In this document: one piece after another, positions 20,018 through 30,123 of the stretch
How positions within the stretch are numbered: the stretch's first letter is position 1
How the letters are laid out: each line of letters begins with the position of its first letter
Origin: Armigeres subalbatus
Lineage: Eukaryota; Arthropoda; Insecta; Diptera; Culicidae
Length of the DNA: 64,000 bases
Direction of reading: 5' to 3'
Assembly: GCF_024139115.2 (NCBI RefSeq)
Contig: NC_085139.1
Location: 138,377,121-138,441,120, forward strand
Translations under genes and position numbers: made by a program
The notes under the pieces: generated by a model
The model's input: the letters and a program-made list of their open reading frames with translations, nothing else
Databases searched by the model: none
Told to the model about the DNA's origin: nothing

Positions 20018-20815
20018 AATTGGTCGTACAACTGTTGTGTAAATCCATTCGATATATTTGGGTTTAAGACCCCAAGTTTTACCAAAAGTTCGTCGGCCTT
20101 TTTGACTCTGAACTCAATGTTAGGTGTCCAGGAGAGCTTGGAATAGAATTAGTCCCACATACTTTACCTGATCCGTTACATTGATTTCAGAGTCAAAATA
20201 TGTAATGGGCAAATACCATTACGGTTACGTTTTTCCGTGAAAAGTACAATAGATGTTTTATTCGGATTAACCGAAAGGCCATATTGGCGACACCAACTTT
20301 CAACTGCCTAAAGAGCGTTTTGCATCAGGTCGAATAGAGTACAAACCGACTATCAATACTAGATAGTCGTCGGCAAATCCATAGGTAGGAAATCCACCAT
20401 TATTGAGTAATCTCAATAGCGTATCTACAACGAGGTTCCACAAAAGTGGAGTTAATATTCCCCCTTGGGGGCAGCCACAGACACTTAATTTCCTAATCGC
20501 TGCTTGACGTAGTGTCGCGAAGAGATGTCGGTTTTAAGCATCTGGTAAATCCATTTGATTATTATATTAGCTAGTCCATGACAACGTGCGGCTTCCAATA
20601 TTGCATCGAAAGACACGTTGTCAAAAGCACCCTCAATATCTAAAAACGCACCCAAGCATGATTGCTTTTGAGTAAATGCTTTCTCGATGTCGTAGACAAC
20701 TTTCCAGATTGGTAAGCATGTTGATTAACATGAAGAAGCATGTTTACCAAACAGTCATCACGAATGTGATGATCGATAATACGTTCCAAGCATTTCAGAA
20801 GAAATAAGGTCAGAC
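20018..20815 (-). pseudogene. LINE RT core, frame-broken
   Basis: In several frames I can read the RT blocks: FLDIEGAFDNVSFDAI near 20620, a GGILTPLLWNLVVD block near 20450 and the catalytic GFADDYL near 20380. Several frame changes interrupt them, so this copy could not make a full RT as assembled. The order agrees with the flanking linker and RNase H. Confidence 0.75.
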
Positions 20816-21481
20816 TTATGGGTCTAAAACTATTTGCTTCTTCATACGACGCACGTCCTCCTTTTGAATTAACATTACAGTGACATTCCGGCAGTATATG
20901 GGAATATACCCAGTAGCAAAACTGCCTACTAAAAGTTTTTTCAAAACATGTTTTATATGCTCAAAACCCCTCTGAAGAAAAACGGGATAAATCCCATCTT
21001 CCCCTGGAGATTTGTAAGGAGCAAAACTGTTAAGAGCCCATTGAAACGATTCAGTAGTTAAGATTTTACGAGCCTGAGCCCAAGACCCATAACTACATGA
21101 AAAGACATCAGGAACATCCGAAGATGCTATATCTACACATCCAGGGAAGTGTATATCAAATAAGTGCTCTAACACTTCTTCGTCAGAAGAAGTGTAGTCG
21201 CCATTTGGCTTGCGAATTTCGCCAACTTGGAAATCCTTGGATCTCGCAAGAATTTTATTTAATCGACTGGCTTCACTCAAATTGGAAACATTTGCACAAA
21301 GGTTTTTCCAGCCGGATCGTTCAGCAGATCGTAGAGCCTTCTTGTAAGCTTTGCGAGCCAACTTGAAAGAATCCGTCCCTGCTGAATGGCGTCTGTTCCA
21401 ACTCATTCTACACTGCTTCCTGAGCTTAGCCAAATCGGAATTCCACCACGGGGTTCCACTTGAGGTTTTCACAGAATGCAA
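20816..21481 (-). CDS. LINE endonuclease-RT linker and RT N-terminus
   Basis: This segment contains the conserved PWWNSDLAKLRK motif of I/Jockey-group linkers at residues 11-22, then a long helical region, and the start of the RT with SPGEDGIYPVFLQ (RT motif 0/1). It lies between the endonuclease and the RT core of one polyprotein, and the initial methionine is internal. The frame ends at 20816 where RT continues in broken form. Confidence 0.85.
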   Translation of the reverse strand: MHSVKTSSGTPWWNSDLAKLRKQCRMSWNRRHSAGTDSFKLARKAYKKALRSAERSGWKNLCANVSNLSEASRLNKILARSKDFQVGEIRKPNGDYTSSDEEVLEHLFDIHFPGCVDIASSDVPDVFSCSYGSWAQARKILTTESFQWALNSFAPYKSPGEDGIYPVFLQRGFEHIKHVLKKLLVGSFATGYIPIYCRNVTVMLIQKEDVRRMKKQIVLDP

Positions 21482-21886
21482 GGGGCAAGCTTCTTCAAAA
21501 CTTCCACGATATGCAACGTTGTTATATCAACGGCATCATCCAAGTCGGTAGGAGTTTCAATGGATGGTAGTTATCCATGAAATTTTGTAGAGAGCAACTC
21601 TGTATAGAGATCCCAGTTGGTTGAACGAGTATTTCTAAAACGCAAGTTCTGCGAACATTCAACTGATCAAAATAGATGTAGCGATGAACAGATATGGATT
21701 CCTCATCTGATACATGTCAATTTGTCAACTCTTGACTGATTCTATTAGAGCAGAGAGTTATGTCTAATACTTCTCCTCTATTAGATACCTTAAAGGTTGG
21801 GCGATTGCCTATGTTGAGTAAACCAAGTTCGATACTACTTAAGTATTCCATCAAGCTAGAGCCTCTCAGATTGATTCCGAGCTACC
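21482..21886 (-). pseudogene. LINE endonuclease C-terminal part and linker, frame-broken
   Basis: Minus-strand reading across frame changes gives endonuclease-like sequence (NIGNRPTF, then VLDITLCS and VSDEESISVHRYI) that joins the two longer frames on either side. The breaks include an in-frame stop near 21720. The homology judgement is by motif only. Confidence 0.6.
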
Positions 21887-22345
21887 TCAGATGATGTGAT
21901 GAGCATTAGCCTCACTGCCGACAATTAGCGAAAGGCCTTTTGACGTGCAATGAATAACAACTTGTTTGAAAGCATCCGTAGGGGATGGTTCATCATGTGG
22001 TAAATAAACCGAACAATAGACGTGTTTCATGAGGGAGGATCCGCCAATTGCATCAATTGTGACAGCACATACATCTCTGGTTGTTAGTTCAGGGATAAGT
22101 GTAGCAACGATAGCGTTGTTAACAAGTACACATGCACGCGGCATTGATCGAGAGTTTGCCATTTCATTACTGAAAGCAGCAAAAACCAGGTTCACTAGGT
22201 TACCTAGGTAGAAGCTACCCTTGCGAGAATAGGGTTCCTGCACCAAAGCCACTTGGGATTTGCCATTTTGCATAAGTCTACAAAGATTAATCGTTGCTGT
22301 TCTTTTGAGCTGAAGATTGATTTGAGCTATCCTAACTGTAGCCAT
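21887..22345 (-). CDS. LINE endonuclease domain, N-terminal part
   Basis: The first 152 codons begin MATVRIAQINLQ and contain the AP-endonuclease-like motifs QEPY (metal-binding glutamate) and a later Y/H-rich SEANAHH stretch corresponding to the GDFNAHH region of LINE endonucleases. It nicks target DNA for target-primed reverse transcription. Notably the usual GDxNAHH aspartate position reads GSEANAHH here, which would impair catalysis if not a sequencing error. The frame is lost at 21887; the second half of the domain continues in other frames to about 21480, readable as a SLMEYLSSIELGLLNIG-type stretch and a later DI-TLCS motif. The ATG at 22345 is a plausible true start. Confidence 0.8.
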   Translation of the reverse strand: MATVRIAQINLQLKRTATINLCRLMQNGKSQVALVQEPYSRKGSFYLGNLVNLVFAAFSNEMANSRSMPRACVLVNNAIVATLIPELTTRDVCAVTIDAIGGSSLMKHVYCSVYLPHDEPSPTDAFKQVVIHCTSKGLSLIVGSEANAHHII

Positions 22346-23280
22346 TGCGAATTACGATAATACACTCCACAACTTTAACAATTATGTGAACAGCAAAGAT
22401 AAAACCAAGTCGGTATCGTATCAAGAACGTCAAAGACGAAACACAGAGTACACTGTGAAAAACGCATAAAGCGAATCCATATAGGTGACAATTAGATGAA
22501 AAAATAAATAAAAACATACTCATAATCCCATCCAACCTCAAGTTGAGATTGAATAAGAGTAACCGATTATTCCGGAGAAGCAAAAAGTCAACTACGCTAG
22601 CGCAATAAGGGCTCAATACTGTGAAGGGTGCCCTGGTGCTTCACAGGCTCCGTTAGCGGTTAGGTTCTTTTTAGACCCCCCTAACCATTCATTCATAGGC
22701 ACGATAAGCATAAAGCCGCATCACACCAAGAATTTGGGGTCACCCGTATGGTGGAGATTCTGGGGTCACCCGTATGGTGGAGTAGCATCTGGAAGCAAAA
22801 GCTTTACTTTAAAGGGGCATCCGTCTCAATTTTTTTCATATAAATGTAATTATTATTGTCGTTATTAACGAGATTTTCGGCGCTTAGCCTGTTCCACATT
22901 TAATGTGGTCCACTTTAATATACAACCTGTTTTATCCAAATCAGCTCAACTTTTTAGAGCACAAGGAAGGAATCACTCTAATGCATCCAGAATGTCCCGA
23001 CAAATGTTATCCACATAATCATCGTCTTCGAAATACTTAACAGTTGCTGGTTAATCAAATTTGACATAGGTGACATCAGCAAAAACTTCGTATTGTCACG
23101 CGGAATTCGAACTCGTTGACATTCTCGTGCACGGGTAACTGCGATCCAATAACTGCGGAACAATACTTAAAACCCTGATTGAACCACCTAGTGATACTTG
23201 CAGTGTTGGTAGAATCATAATCAAATCTCAATCATCGAGGCCTCATGTACGAGGTAACTCACTTGCGATTCTCACTTATA
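22346..23280. other. Sequence upstream of the LINE, no gene seen
   Basis: A 26-bp unit (GGGGTCACCCGTATGGTGGA plus six bases) is repeated about 1.8 times at 22736-22781. Otherwise I see nothing supportable, and in particular no LINE ORF1 with CCHC knuckles. Confidence 0.4.
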
Positions 23281-23435
23281 GGGCTTGCTGACGTTAATCG
23301 TCTTTCTCTTGCACGCGCACGGAGGGGATATGATTTGTTTTCATCGGGAAACGCTTCCGAGGCGTTTCCCGATGAAAACAAATCCTATCAATTCTGTGCG
23401 CGTACAAGAGAAAGATGATCAAACGTCAGCAAGCT
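23281..23435. mobile_element. 155-bp palindromic MITE with TA target duplication
   Basis: The ends GGGCTTGCTGACGTT and AACGTCAGCAAGCTC are inverted copies (14 of 15), flanked by TA at 23279-23280 and 23436-23437. Almost the entire element folds on itself, with the centre at about 23358 in CGCTTCCGAGGCG. Confidence 0.8.
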
Positions 23436-23859
23436 CTATTCTCAAGAGCAGAGAATGCTCCCCCACGGTGATTTTCACCGAGAAGTCGGTTTGCGAGAAA
23501 AGAAAAACGGTCTTATGAGAGATAACCAATTCTCCCTCATTATCATTGCCGCGAAAAGTTGATTTGCTCGTTTTCTCACTCATTTCTTCTCTTTCGTGCC
23601 ATCATCAATTGCGAAAAGTGTAGCCTTCATGGAACAAACAACCTAATCCTTACGTGCAGTCGACGTAGGTTATTTTTCCTGGTGTAAGTGTAGACGGAAA
23701 TCTGCAAACAGATACCTGAGGAGGTTACCCCAAGGTGTGTGGAGATGGGATCACCCGACCCACTAAAACCATAACCCTTTGCCTTCCCCCGTTCTTATCT
23801 CCCGGCCCGGAATTAAGCAATACATCAGGGGAGGAACTATTGAGTACGCTCACGCCTAT

Positions 23860-24345
23860 GCTAACGCAATCGACGGTATAATGCAACATCGACTTCGAGG
23901 GTGGTAACCTCACCACCCGTCGATTGCAAGCTATGATAGTAACCTATCGGTCTATATAATAAACTCGCGTAGGAGACAAGCACCCCGACAACAAACGCTA
24001 CGTGTGAACCGCAATGACCTCTATATCTACATACGGAGGTCCCCACAACCCACCCGCGACGTTTTTGTTGTTGGGGTGAGGAGCATGGTTCACTGCATCA
24101 CAGTAGTCTCTACTGCAGCTGCTGGTTTTGTTCAAGACGCCACCAGCGTTGTAGTTTCGACATAATCTGTTGAGACGCTGTGTTCACCGCATTCCATATA
24201 ACCTCTTTCCGACAAATCCTCTCAACGATGTTGTCCGGGGTTGTATCCATGACGTTGACAAGCAGCATGGCATGGCGTTCAACATCGAATCGTGGTCATG
24301 CAAACATCACATGCTCTGCCGATTCTACCTGCAGTCGGCGTAAGT
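23860..24345 (-). pseudogene. C-terminus of an R1/LOA-like LINE
   Basis: Minus-strand reading from about 24340 gives ESAEHVMFA, then PRFDVERHAMLL and a WNAVNTASQQIMSKLQRW helix, the pattern of the EHVLFxCPRF tail of R1/LOA-type LINEs. The conserved cysteine before PRF is a stop codon here (TGA). The 3' region extends left to about 23710. The 5' end is cut where the tRNA-like segment begins. Confidence 0.5.
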
Positions 24346-24425
24346 GGTATGGCTATAGTGATCGCATCCCAGTGTCATTTTTGTTGATGTTCTAGGTTCG
24401 AATCCCGTTGCGATCATCATTTTTT
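24346..24425 (+). repeat. tRNA-like SINE head
   Basis: A perfect B box, GGTTCGAATCC, is at about 24394, and an A-box-like TGGCTATAGTG about 45 bp upstream. A T-run follows. The spacing is that of an internal Pol III promoter. Confidence 0.5.
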
Positions 24426-24584
24426 TTTGTAATTACTTGCCGAAAGTATTTGCGTGAGGCGTAATAGTGATGAAACGAAAAAGAAATTCATCAAGTAACG
24501 ACTTTCGCTTATCTTCGCTTAAGTTCGCTCTAGAGGAAAGAGGGGTGGGAGAAAGATGATTTTCACTATAAACTCCGAAAAAAT

Positions 24585-24975
24585 GTGCTCCTTCGACCCG
24601 GTGGGGAGAGCATAGCGCTTGAATTTCTCGGCCAGAATCGTATCGCTTTGCTCACTCGCCGAAAAATTATTTTGCTCTAAAAAGCGTCAAAATGCAATCG
24701 AAGCGTATGTTTTGTTTACATAAGGATTTATTAGCCATTGTTTTATGTGAAAAAGCTAGTTCAATGCATTCAACAATGGGGCCTTTCACAAAATACGTAA
24801 CGATGTAGGGGGAGGGAGGGGCCCGGCCGAGCGTAAAGAGCATATAAAAATCATGCAATGATGCAAATCGCGATTCGAATCATAAGCGATTCTCTGGGCC
24901 ATGATTCTGATGGGATTTGACTCACGCATGATTTGAATCGTCGATGAGATATGAAAATTTGAGATTTTACCAACA
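24585..24975 (-). repeat. Dispersed repeat copy, interrupted
   Basis: Its reverse complement matches 34015-34225, sharing TCGAATCGCGATTT and the terminal CCAACACTGGG. About 190 bp (24665-24855) that are absent from the other copy are inserted here and include GGGGCCTTTCACAAAATACG, an end of another MITE family. Confidence 0.6.
24778..24830 (+). mobile_element. MITE end fragment (GGGCC...ACGT family)
   Basis: GGGGCCTTTCACAAAATACG followed by a G-rich tract resembles the ends at 36151, 53686 and 42593. Confidence 0.5.
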
Positions 24976-25039
24976 CTGGGTAGTTGTACCTTTCTTGTGC
25001 ATTGGATATTAAATATAAAAAATTGAGTGAGCTTTTCCT

Positions 25040-25320
25040 AGTATATTGTATGAAAATCGTATTTCGTATCGTATTAGTTTTTCTGGCCAATTTTCAATAG
25101 GAAATAACAATGCCTCATGAAATGCAACTTGTTGCAAGCAAATTGGTTCCTAAAATAAGAGTGAGTTTTATTTTGCGCACATACCTACCCACACACACAC
25201 AGACAGACATCATCTCAATTCGTCGAGCTGAGTCGATTAATATATAACACTATGATTCTCCGGGCCCTCTATCACAAAATCGTCTTTGGAATGAATATAT
25301 AGCCTTTTCGTTACAGCTTG
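25040..25320 (-). repeat. Partial copy of the 167-bp-period repeat family
   Basis: The reverse complement shows the shared blocks: ATAGTGTTATATA, GACTCAGCTCGACGAATTG, a GT microsatellite (25190-25206 as CA) and TTGCAACAAGTTGCATTTC. Confidence 0.6.
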
Positions 25321-25689
25321 AGAATCTACGTTAGCATTTCACTCCCACCAAGCATATGTTTCGCTAGTGCTGAACAGATTATTCATATCAGCTGTGAAGC
25401 TCTTGAGAAACCTTGCGCAAGATATCAAAACTTCAACCACACATTCTCCAGGAGAGAGTTGATGACATTCGAATTTTATTCGATTTGCACATATTAATTC
25501 TGGCAAATTTAAACGCGTTTCCAGCTCGCGGCATTTACCGCGAACCGAATCGCGTCAAAACCAGCGTCCGGTCGCGAAGGTCTCGCGCATGTCTCAGGTT
25601 TCGTGCATATATGTTTATTTATTAATCATCGCATTGGAATTAAGAGAAAGTGCTGCGGCTCTGGTTGGTCATCGTTGGCGCGGCGAGAG

Positions 25690-25726
25690 TATAACTTTTG
25701 CTCTTTCCGCTTAGACTCCGATCAGA
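25690..25726 (+). promoter_or_regulatory. Possible core promoter
   Basis: TATAACT at 25690-25696 is followed 28 bp later by the arthropod-type initiator TCAGA (25722-25726). No coding sequence immediately downstream confirms it. Confidence 0.25.
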
Positions 25727-27929
25727 TGCTGAACGGTTGATGTTGAGAGATTGAGCTGCTGCTGGTTTGCAGCATCGACATTCCGTTGAATCATCGACGT
25801 TGGCACGGGAGCGTCATCATCTCGTGCACGATAACAGGAGTTGGAATGTGGTTCCTCACACTAAGTGACAGTAGCAGCATCAGTTGACGGTGATCGTATG
25901 CCACCATGGCAGAGGCGATTGATCACAGCTAGGTGGAAGCGAAGCAGTGTGACGATGGTGATGGCAGCTCGGAGACAGCACAAGATCAGCAAAAAAGGCA
26001 AACATTCACTTGACTGTGCTTCAGGCTGGTGACCATGACGAAGACAATTTTGCGGAAATATCCGTGTAACTGATCAAAAATTTTAGGCCTCCGACTATTC
26101 AAATTTAGGCGCGACGAGTGAATCAATGGTGTGTTTCACCTTTTTCTGGTAATCGGATATCGATTGTCTGTTGGGTGATGGACGGAAGTAGTTGTCACAG
26201 ATGTCGATGCTCTCTATGAGAAAACGAAGTTGAATTCGCGAAACGATGGAGCAACAGTTGCGGTGTCGGATGTATGCGTGGACTTATTTTGGGTTACATA
26301 ATCAGAAATAATCGAAATGCTTTTACTTGACAACGAACGATTGAATGGGTGCGATAATAATAATGTATTGCTATCGATGTTCGCTGTGGTTGGATTATTA
26401 GCGCACGCTTAGTATTCGTGAAAAACGAAACGATTTAAAAAATTTCGAATATTAATTTGAAAGTAATCTCACTTAATTAACCTTTTTTTTTCATGTCTTT
26501 GAAATAAAACTTTTGAAGAAGCATGAATGTGAAAGACTATCATTTGTTCTTCTTTACGAAACGACTAATGATTGTTGGACAATTGTTTGTTTGCAGTTTC
26601 ATGTTGTGGCACGAATAAGCCTCTGACTGTGATGGTGACCAAAATTGGTGAAGCTTGCGACGCATCCGGAGCCATAAAAATTTCACATCATGCCGCCTGA
26701 AGAAATTTGCTCGCTTTGTTGACCGTGTGCACAAAAATTAATGATTGTTTTTATAACCACCCACCCAATAAAGAGAGACGTGTTGAAGATAAAAATACAT
26801 TCCACGAAACGTTTCCGGGGCTTCCTCGATGAATAGCGAAATTGACGCGGAAGTGAAAATGCATCGGATAGATGGATAATTTCGCGTAAAGTAGCCGCCA
26901 CCTTTGTAATTGACCATTACTATTTTAAGGCAATTGCTGAAAAGCAATTCACATGGTCCAAGTAACAGTCGTTGTTTCACATGTCAAATATTTCTCAAAT
27001 TCCAAATCAATTTGCATTAGACAGTTGAAGGCATTAGATAATAGTAGAACATGTTACGCTCAGATGTAATTAATTATTTCTATAAGTACATTCAACGCCC
27101 AACTAGAAACTCTGTATGAGTCAATTCTGTGTAACATGTAGGCTGCTAGTACACTGCTAGGTTACAACTGCAAAAAAATTAGCTCTCAATATAAATATTT
27201 TAGAAAAAGCATGCAGAATTGCAAGGATTAAGATTGCATACCTGCCATAAGCCGATTTACTAAACTACTTATTTCATTAAATTCCACCACTTTAGAACTT
27301 TATAGAAACTCACTCATGTGTCCCGAGCACTCCTAGATGTACATATGGCCAACGTAATACATACCATCCTGGTCCGGCTGCTCGCTTTAGCCTTGACCTG
27401 GACATGAACCCCTTACACCTTCAAACGGGGCAAGTGGGACCTATTCTGTTTTATACTGTCGAAAGAAACTTATTAAAGGAATATACAATGTTCATATTAT
27501 TTCTGAGTCGTAGTATTTCCAGATCATGGAAGGAGTCTGATTTCTTTTCGGACTTTTGTTTTTGCAATAAGAAAGAGATTATAATGTTAGCAGATATGAA
27601 AACAAGACAACAGCCGATTTTCTGTTTAATTGGCTGTTGTCTTGCTTTGTATTAGCTCACTTTTATACCTAATGTTTTAGGTGGAAAGGATAAGCTAATC
27701 CTCATTCACTTTTCGAATGAATCGTTTAGAACAAAATTATTACATAAATCAGTACTTCAAAAGAAACTTTTATATTCAGGCGAAGCGCAGTGTTGTAAAT
27801 TTGTAAAAAACGAAATTGTCAATGTATGTGTTGACGCACTTTTTCATCTGAAAATCTGGTGCGAAGTTTGAAAATAACAAAGCAAAAGGCAACACATATT
27901 GACGTGTTGTAGAATAAATAGTAATCCAA
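25727..27929. other. Stretch without a supported gene
   Basis: It contains a 17-bp stem hairpin at 27603-27644 and, at 27240-27310, a relative of the left-edge Penelope-type fragment. No coding sequence is recognised. Confidence 0.35.
27603..27644. repeat. Short hairpin with 17-bp stem
   Basis: CAAGACAACAGCCGATT and AATTGGCTGTTGTCTTG pair fully with one G-T wobble around an 8-base loop. Confidence 0.7.
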
Positions 27930-28023
27930 TTATGGATATATGTTTTTTATGGTTTCCCATTCTGAGTTTAGAGCCCTGGCTCGATGACGTGTGGCAAAAC
28001 TATCAATTCTTTTGTCGATTGGG

Positions 28024-29475
28024 TCAAGACAGCCGATGGACCTCGGTTGTTCTGGTGTGACGAGGAAGCTTCAGAATCATTTTCAGGAATTTGTTCTGAC
28101 ACACTTGTAGTTTCCTGATATGTGTGCGCGCACAGCCCATGCAAACCGGGGAGCCGTACAACAGCATAGGTAGTACCACCTGCTTATAGGTGGCAAGCTT
28201 GTTGACGATGGAGAGTTTTGATCGGCGGTTGATGATTGGGTAGAGTTTCTTCAGCATGATGGTGCTCTTGATGACCCGGTCGTCCACATGGGACCGGAAG
28301 AGAAGCTTCTTGTCCATTATCAGTCCAAGGTAACGAGCTTCGTCCACCCAGTCGACTTCGTTGTCCAATACCTTGATCTTCGTCTTCAGCTTCAGGGAGT
28401 CAGAGTTGCGATGGGGGAAAACGATGACCTGTGTTTTCGCAGCATTAACCCGAATCTTCCACGTGTGGAGGTATTTCACGTAGGCGTTGAGTCCTGCTTG
28501 GAGTTTGTTGACGAGGGCACGGATGACTCTACCTTTGTAGCTGATAGCCGAGTCATCAGCAAATAATGATAGGGTACCATCTGACGAAAGAGGTGGGATG
28601 TCGGAGGTGTAGAGATTATACAGTATCGGTCCCAGAATACTGCCTTGCGGGACCCCGGCTGGGATCGGGTATGGGTCCGAGAGCACGCCGGAGACACTAA
28701 CCTGCGCCGCTCTTTCACAGAGGTAGTTGGTGATCATTTTCACGATGTAGATTGGGCAGTTCTGCTGCATGAGTTTGTGCGTCAGGCCGTCATGCCAGAC
28801 GTTATCGAACGCCTTCTCTATGTCGAGCAAGGCCATGGCGGTGGTTTTGAACACCTCTTTGGCACGCTTGACCTGGTTGGTTACCCTTTGTAGTTGATGG
28901 AGCGTAGAATGACCTCGTCCGAAGCCGAACTGGACGTCCAGAATTATGTTGTTCTCCATCGTGTGGTCGAGCAGTCTGGTGTAAATGACCCTCTCGAACA
29001 ACTTGCTGACGGACGAAAGAAGACTGATGGGCCTATAGCTGGCAGGATTGGTTGGGTCCTTTCCTGGCTTGAGAATGGGGACCACATTTGATAATTTCCA
29101 TGTGGAAGGAAAGTAACCGATCGCCAGGCAGCGATTGAAGATGCATGCCAAGAGGTTAATAGCTTTCGGACCAAGATTTTTCAGGACAATGTAAAAAGTG
29201 CGATCAAAATCCGGATTCTTCATGTTTCGAGAGAACCGAATATGGTTCCTCCGTTCATCCGGTGAAACTCTTTTATCCTCCGGGAACTCGCACGGAAGAG
29301 TGGAGAGACGGTTGACGCTGGCCGTTACCGATGCTTCCATCGGACTGATAATGTCTCGACCCAAGTTGTGAGACGCAAAAAAATGTTTGGAGATTACATT
29401 TGCTTTTTCACTAGCAGTTATATGAATTTTAGAAACATCTTTAAGCGGAGGTACAGGCTTTGGTTTTGTTTTCAA
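28024..29475 (-). CDS. Jockey-type reverse transcriptase
   Basis: The 483-codon frame carries nearly the full RT. Visible blocks are LKPGKDPTNPASYRPISLLS, FGFGRGHSTLHQLQ, ALLDIEKAFDNVWHDGL, PAGVPQGSILGPILYNLYTS and the catalytic FADDSA, then the thumb with RYLGLIMDKKL. This is the Jockey clade pattern, without RNase H. The real C-terminus lies beyond the stop at 28024: in the next frame a IDKRIDSFATRHRARAL stretch runs to TAA at 27930. Because the break is one base, it may be an assembly error. The annotated first methionine is internal to the polyprotein. Confidence 0.94.
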   Translation of the reverse strand: MKTKPKPVPPLKDVSKIHITASEKANVISKHFFASHNLGRDIISPMEASVTASVNRLSTLPCEFPEDKRVSPDERRNHIRFSRNMKNPDFDRTFYIVLKNLGPKAINLLACIFNRCLAIGYFPSTWKLSNVVPILKPGKDPTNPASYRPISLLSSVSKLFERVIYTRLLDHTMENNIILDVQFGFGRGHSTLHQLQRVTNQVKRAKEVFKTTAMALLDIEKAFDNVWHDGLTHKLMQQNCPIYIVKMITNYLCERAAQVSVSGVLSDPYPIPAGVPQGSILGPILYNLYTSDIPPLSSDGTLSLFADDSAISYKGRVIRALVNKLQAGLNAYVKYLHTWKIRVNAAKTQVIVFPHRNSDSLKLKTKIKVLDNEVDWVDEARYLGLIMDKKLLFRSHVDDRVIKSTIMLKKLYPIINRRSKLSIVNKLATYKQVVLPMLLYGSPVCMGCARTHIRKLQVCQNKFLKMILKLPRHTRTTEVHRLS

Positions 29476-29591
29476 AATCTTAGTTAGACGCCAGAAGGGC
29501 TTTGAATAGTTCGGAAGGTTTTTGATTTCTTTGTTGAACTGCCTATTTTTTAGTTTTTCTACTCGTATAGTAATTATTCGATTAAGTTTTT

Positions 29592-29798
29592 TTAGAGCAC
29601 TTTTCGAGAAGGATTCTGTGTCCTTTGAAATTGTCTTCGTATACAGTTACGCAAGGAGATTATACGTTTAGTTTCATCATCTAGTTGGGTGAACTTACTT
29701 ATAACTAATGTTGTTGGGATGTATCGGATTTCCGCCTCACCGATGGAATCAGTGAGCTGCTGGAGAACTCGGTCGATGTCATCTGTCGTCTCAAGCAC
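29592..29798 (-). CDS. Jockey LINE endonuclease-RT linker fragment
   Basis: The frame contains LETTDDIDRVLQQLTDSI and RNCIRRQFQRT, typical of the linker between endonuclease and RT in Jockey elements. It continues the endonuclease tract at 29902-30123, and the intervening sequence reads in another frame (SSDHLPVVLEVNQE). It passes into the RT frame after another break near 29530. Confidence 0.75.
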   Translation of the reverse strand: MLETTDDIDRVLQQLTDSIGEAEIRYIPTTLVISKFTQLDDETKRIISLRNCIRRQFQRTQNPSRKVL

Positions 29799-29901
29799 CG
29801 GAATTTCGTTTATACGATCCTCTACGAAACGTTGTAGTTGGGGCCAGTTTTCACGATGGTAATTCCTTATTCGATGCCGCTGATGTTGGTTGTTTCTTGA
29901 T

Positions 29902-30123
29902 TCACTTCGAGAACCACCGGGAGGTGGTCCGACGAGAGGTCGGTGATCGCTGTAGGTTTGGAGCAGCTTTCAGCAATGTTGGTAAGGTAATGTCCAGTGT
30001 AGACCCGACACCGGCTGACGAATAGAAGGTTGGGGAGTCTGGGTGGAGGACAACATAGTGTCCTGATTGTAGATTCTCAGCTCGCACTACGCCATACTTG
30101 TTGTTCTTCAGATCAATCGTCAA
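29902..30123 (-). CDS. Jockey LINE endonuclease C-terminal fragment
   Basis: The residues ENLQSGHYVVLHPDSPTFYS and VGSTLDITL match the C-terminal part of Jockey AP-endonucleases, and the SSDHLPV motif with the catalytic histidine follows in a shifted frame near 29935. The N-terminal half of the domain is absent. Confidence 0.82.
   Translation of the reverse strand: MTIDLKNNKYGVVRAENLQSGHYVVLHPDSPTFYSSAGVGSTLDITLPTLLKAAPNLQRSPTSRRTTSRWFSK

Larger units (their letters stand above)
18790..22345 (-). mobile_element. I/LOA-type non-LTR retrotransposon with RNase H
   Basis: A single minus-strand coding tract runs from endonuclease through linker, RT and RNase H to a C-terminal cysteine-rich tail. 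RNase H after RT is the mark of the I/LOA/R1-group LINEs. No first ORF (gag-like) was found upstream of 22345. The coding tract is broken several times, and the pieces are listed separately. Confidence 0.88.
27930..30123 (-). mobile_element. Jockey-clade LINE, 5'-truncated
   Basis: The minus strand carries the endonuclease C-terminus, linker and RT. Endonuclease sequence starts abruptly at 30123, so the 5' half is missing. The coding end is a TAA at 27930-27932, after a one-base frame break near 28020. Confidence 0.9.

Noticed and set aside
28288..29091. Plus-strand frames across the Jockey RT
   Set aside because: They are shadows of the minus-strand RT, which has all conserved RT blocks.
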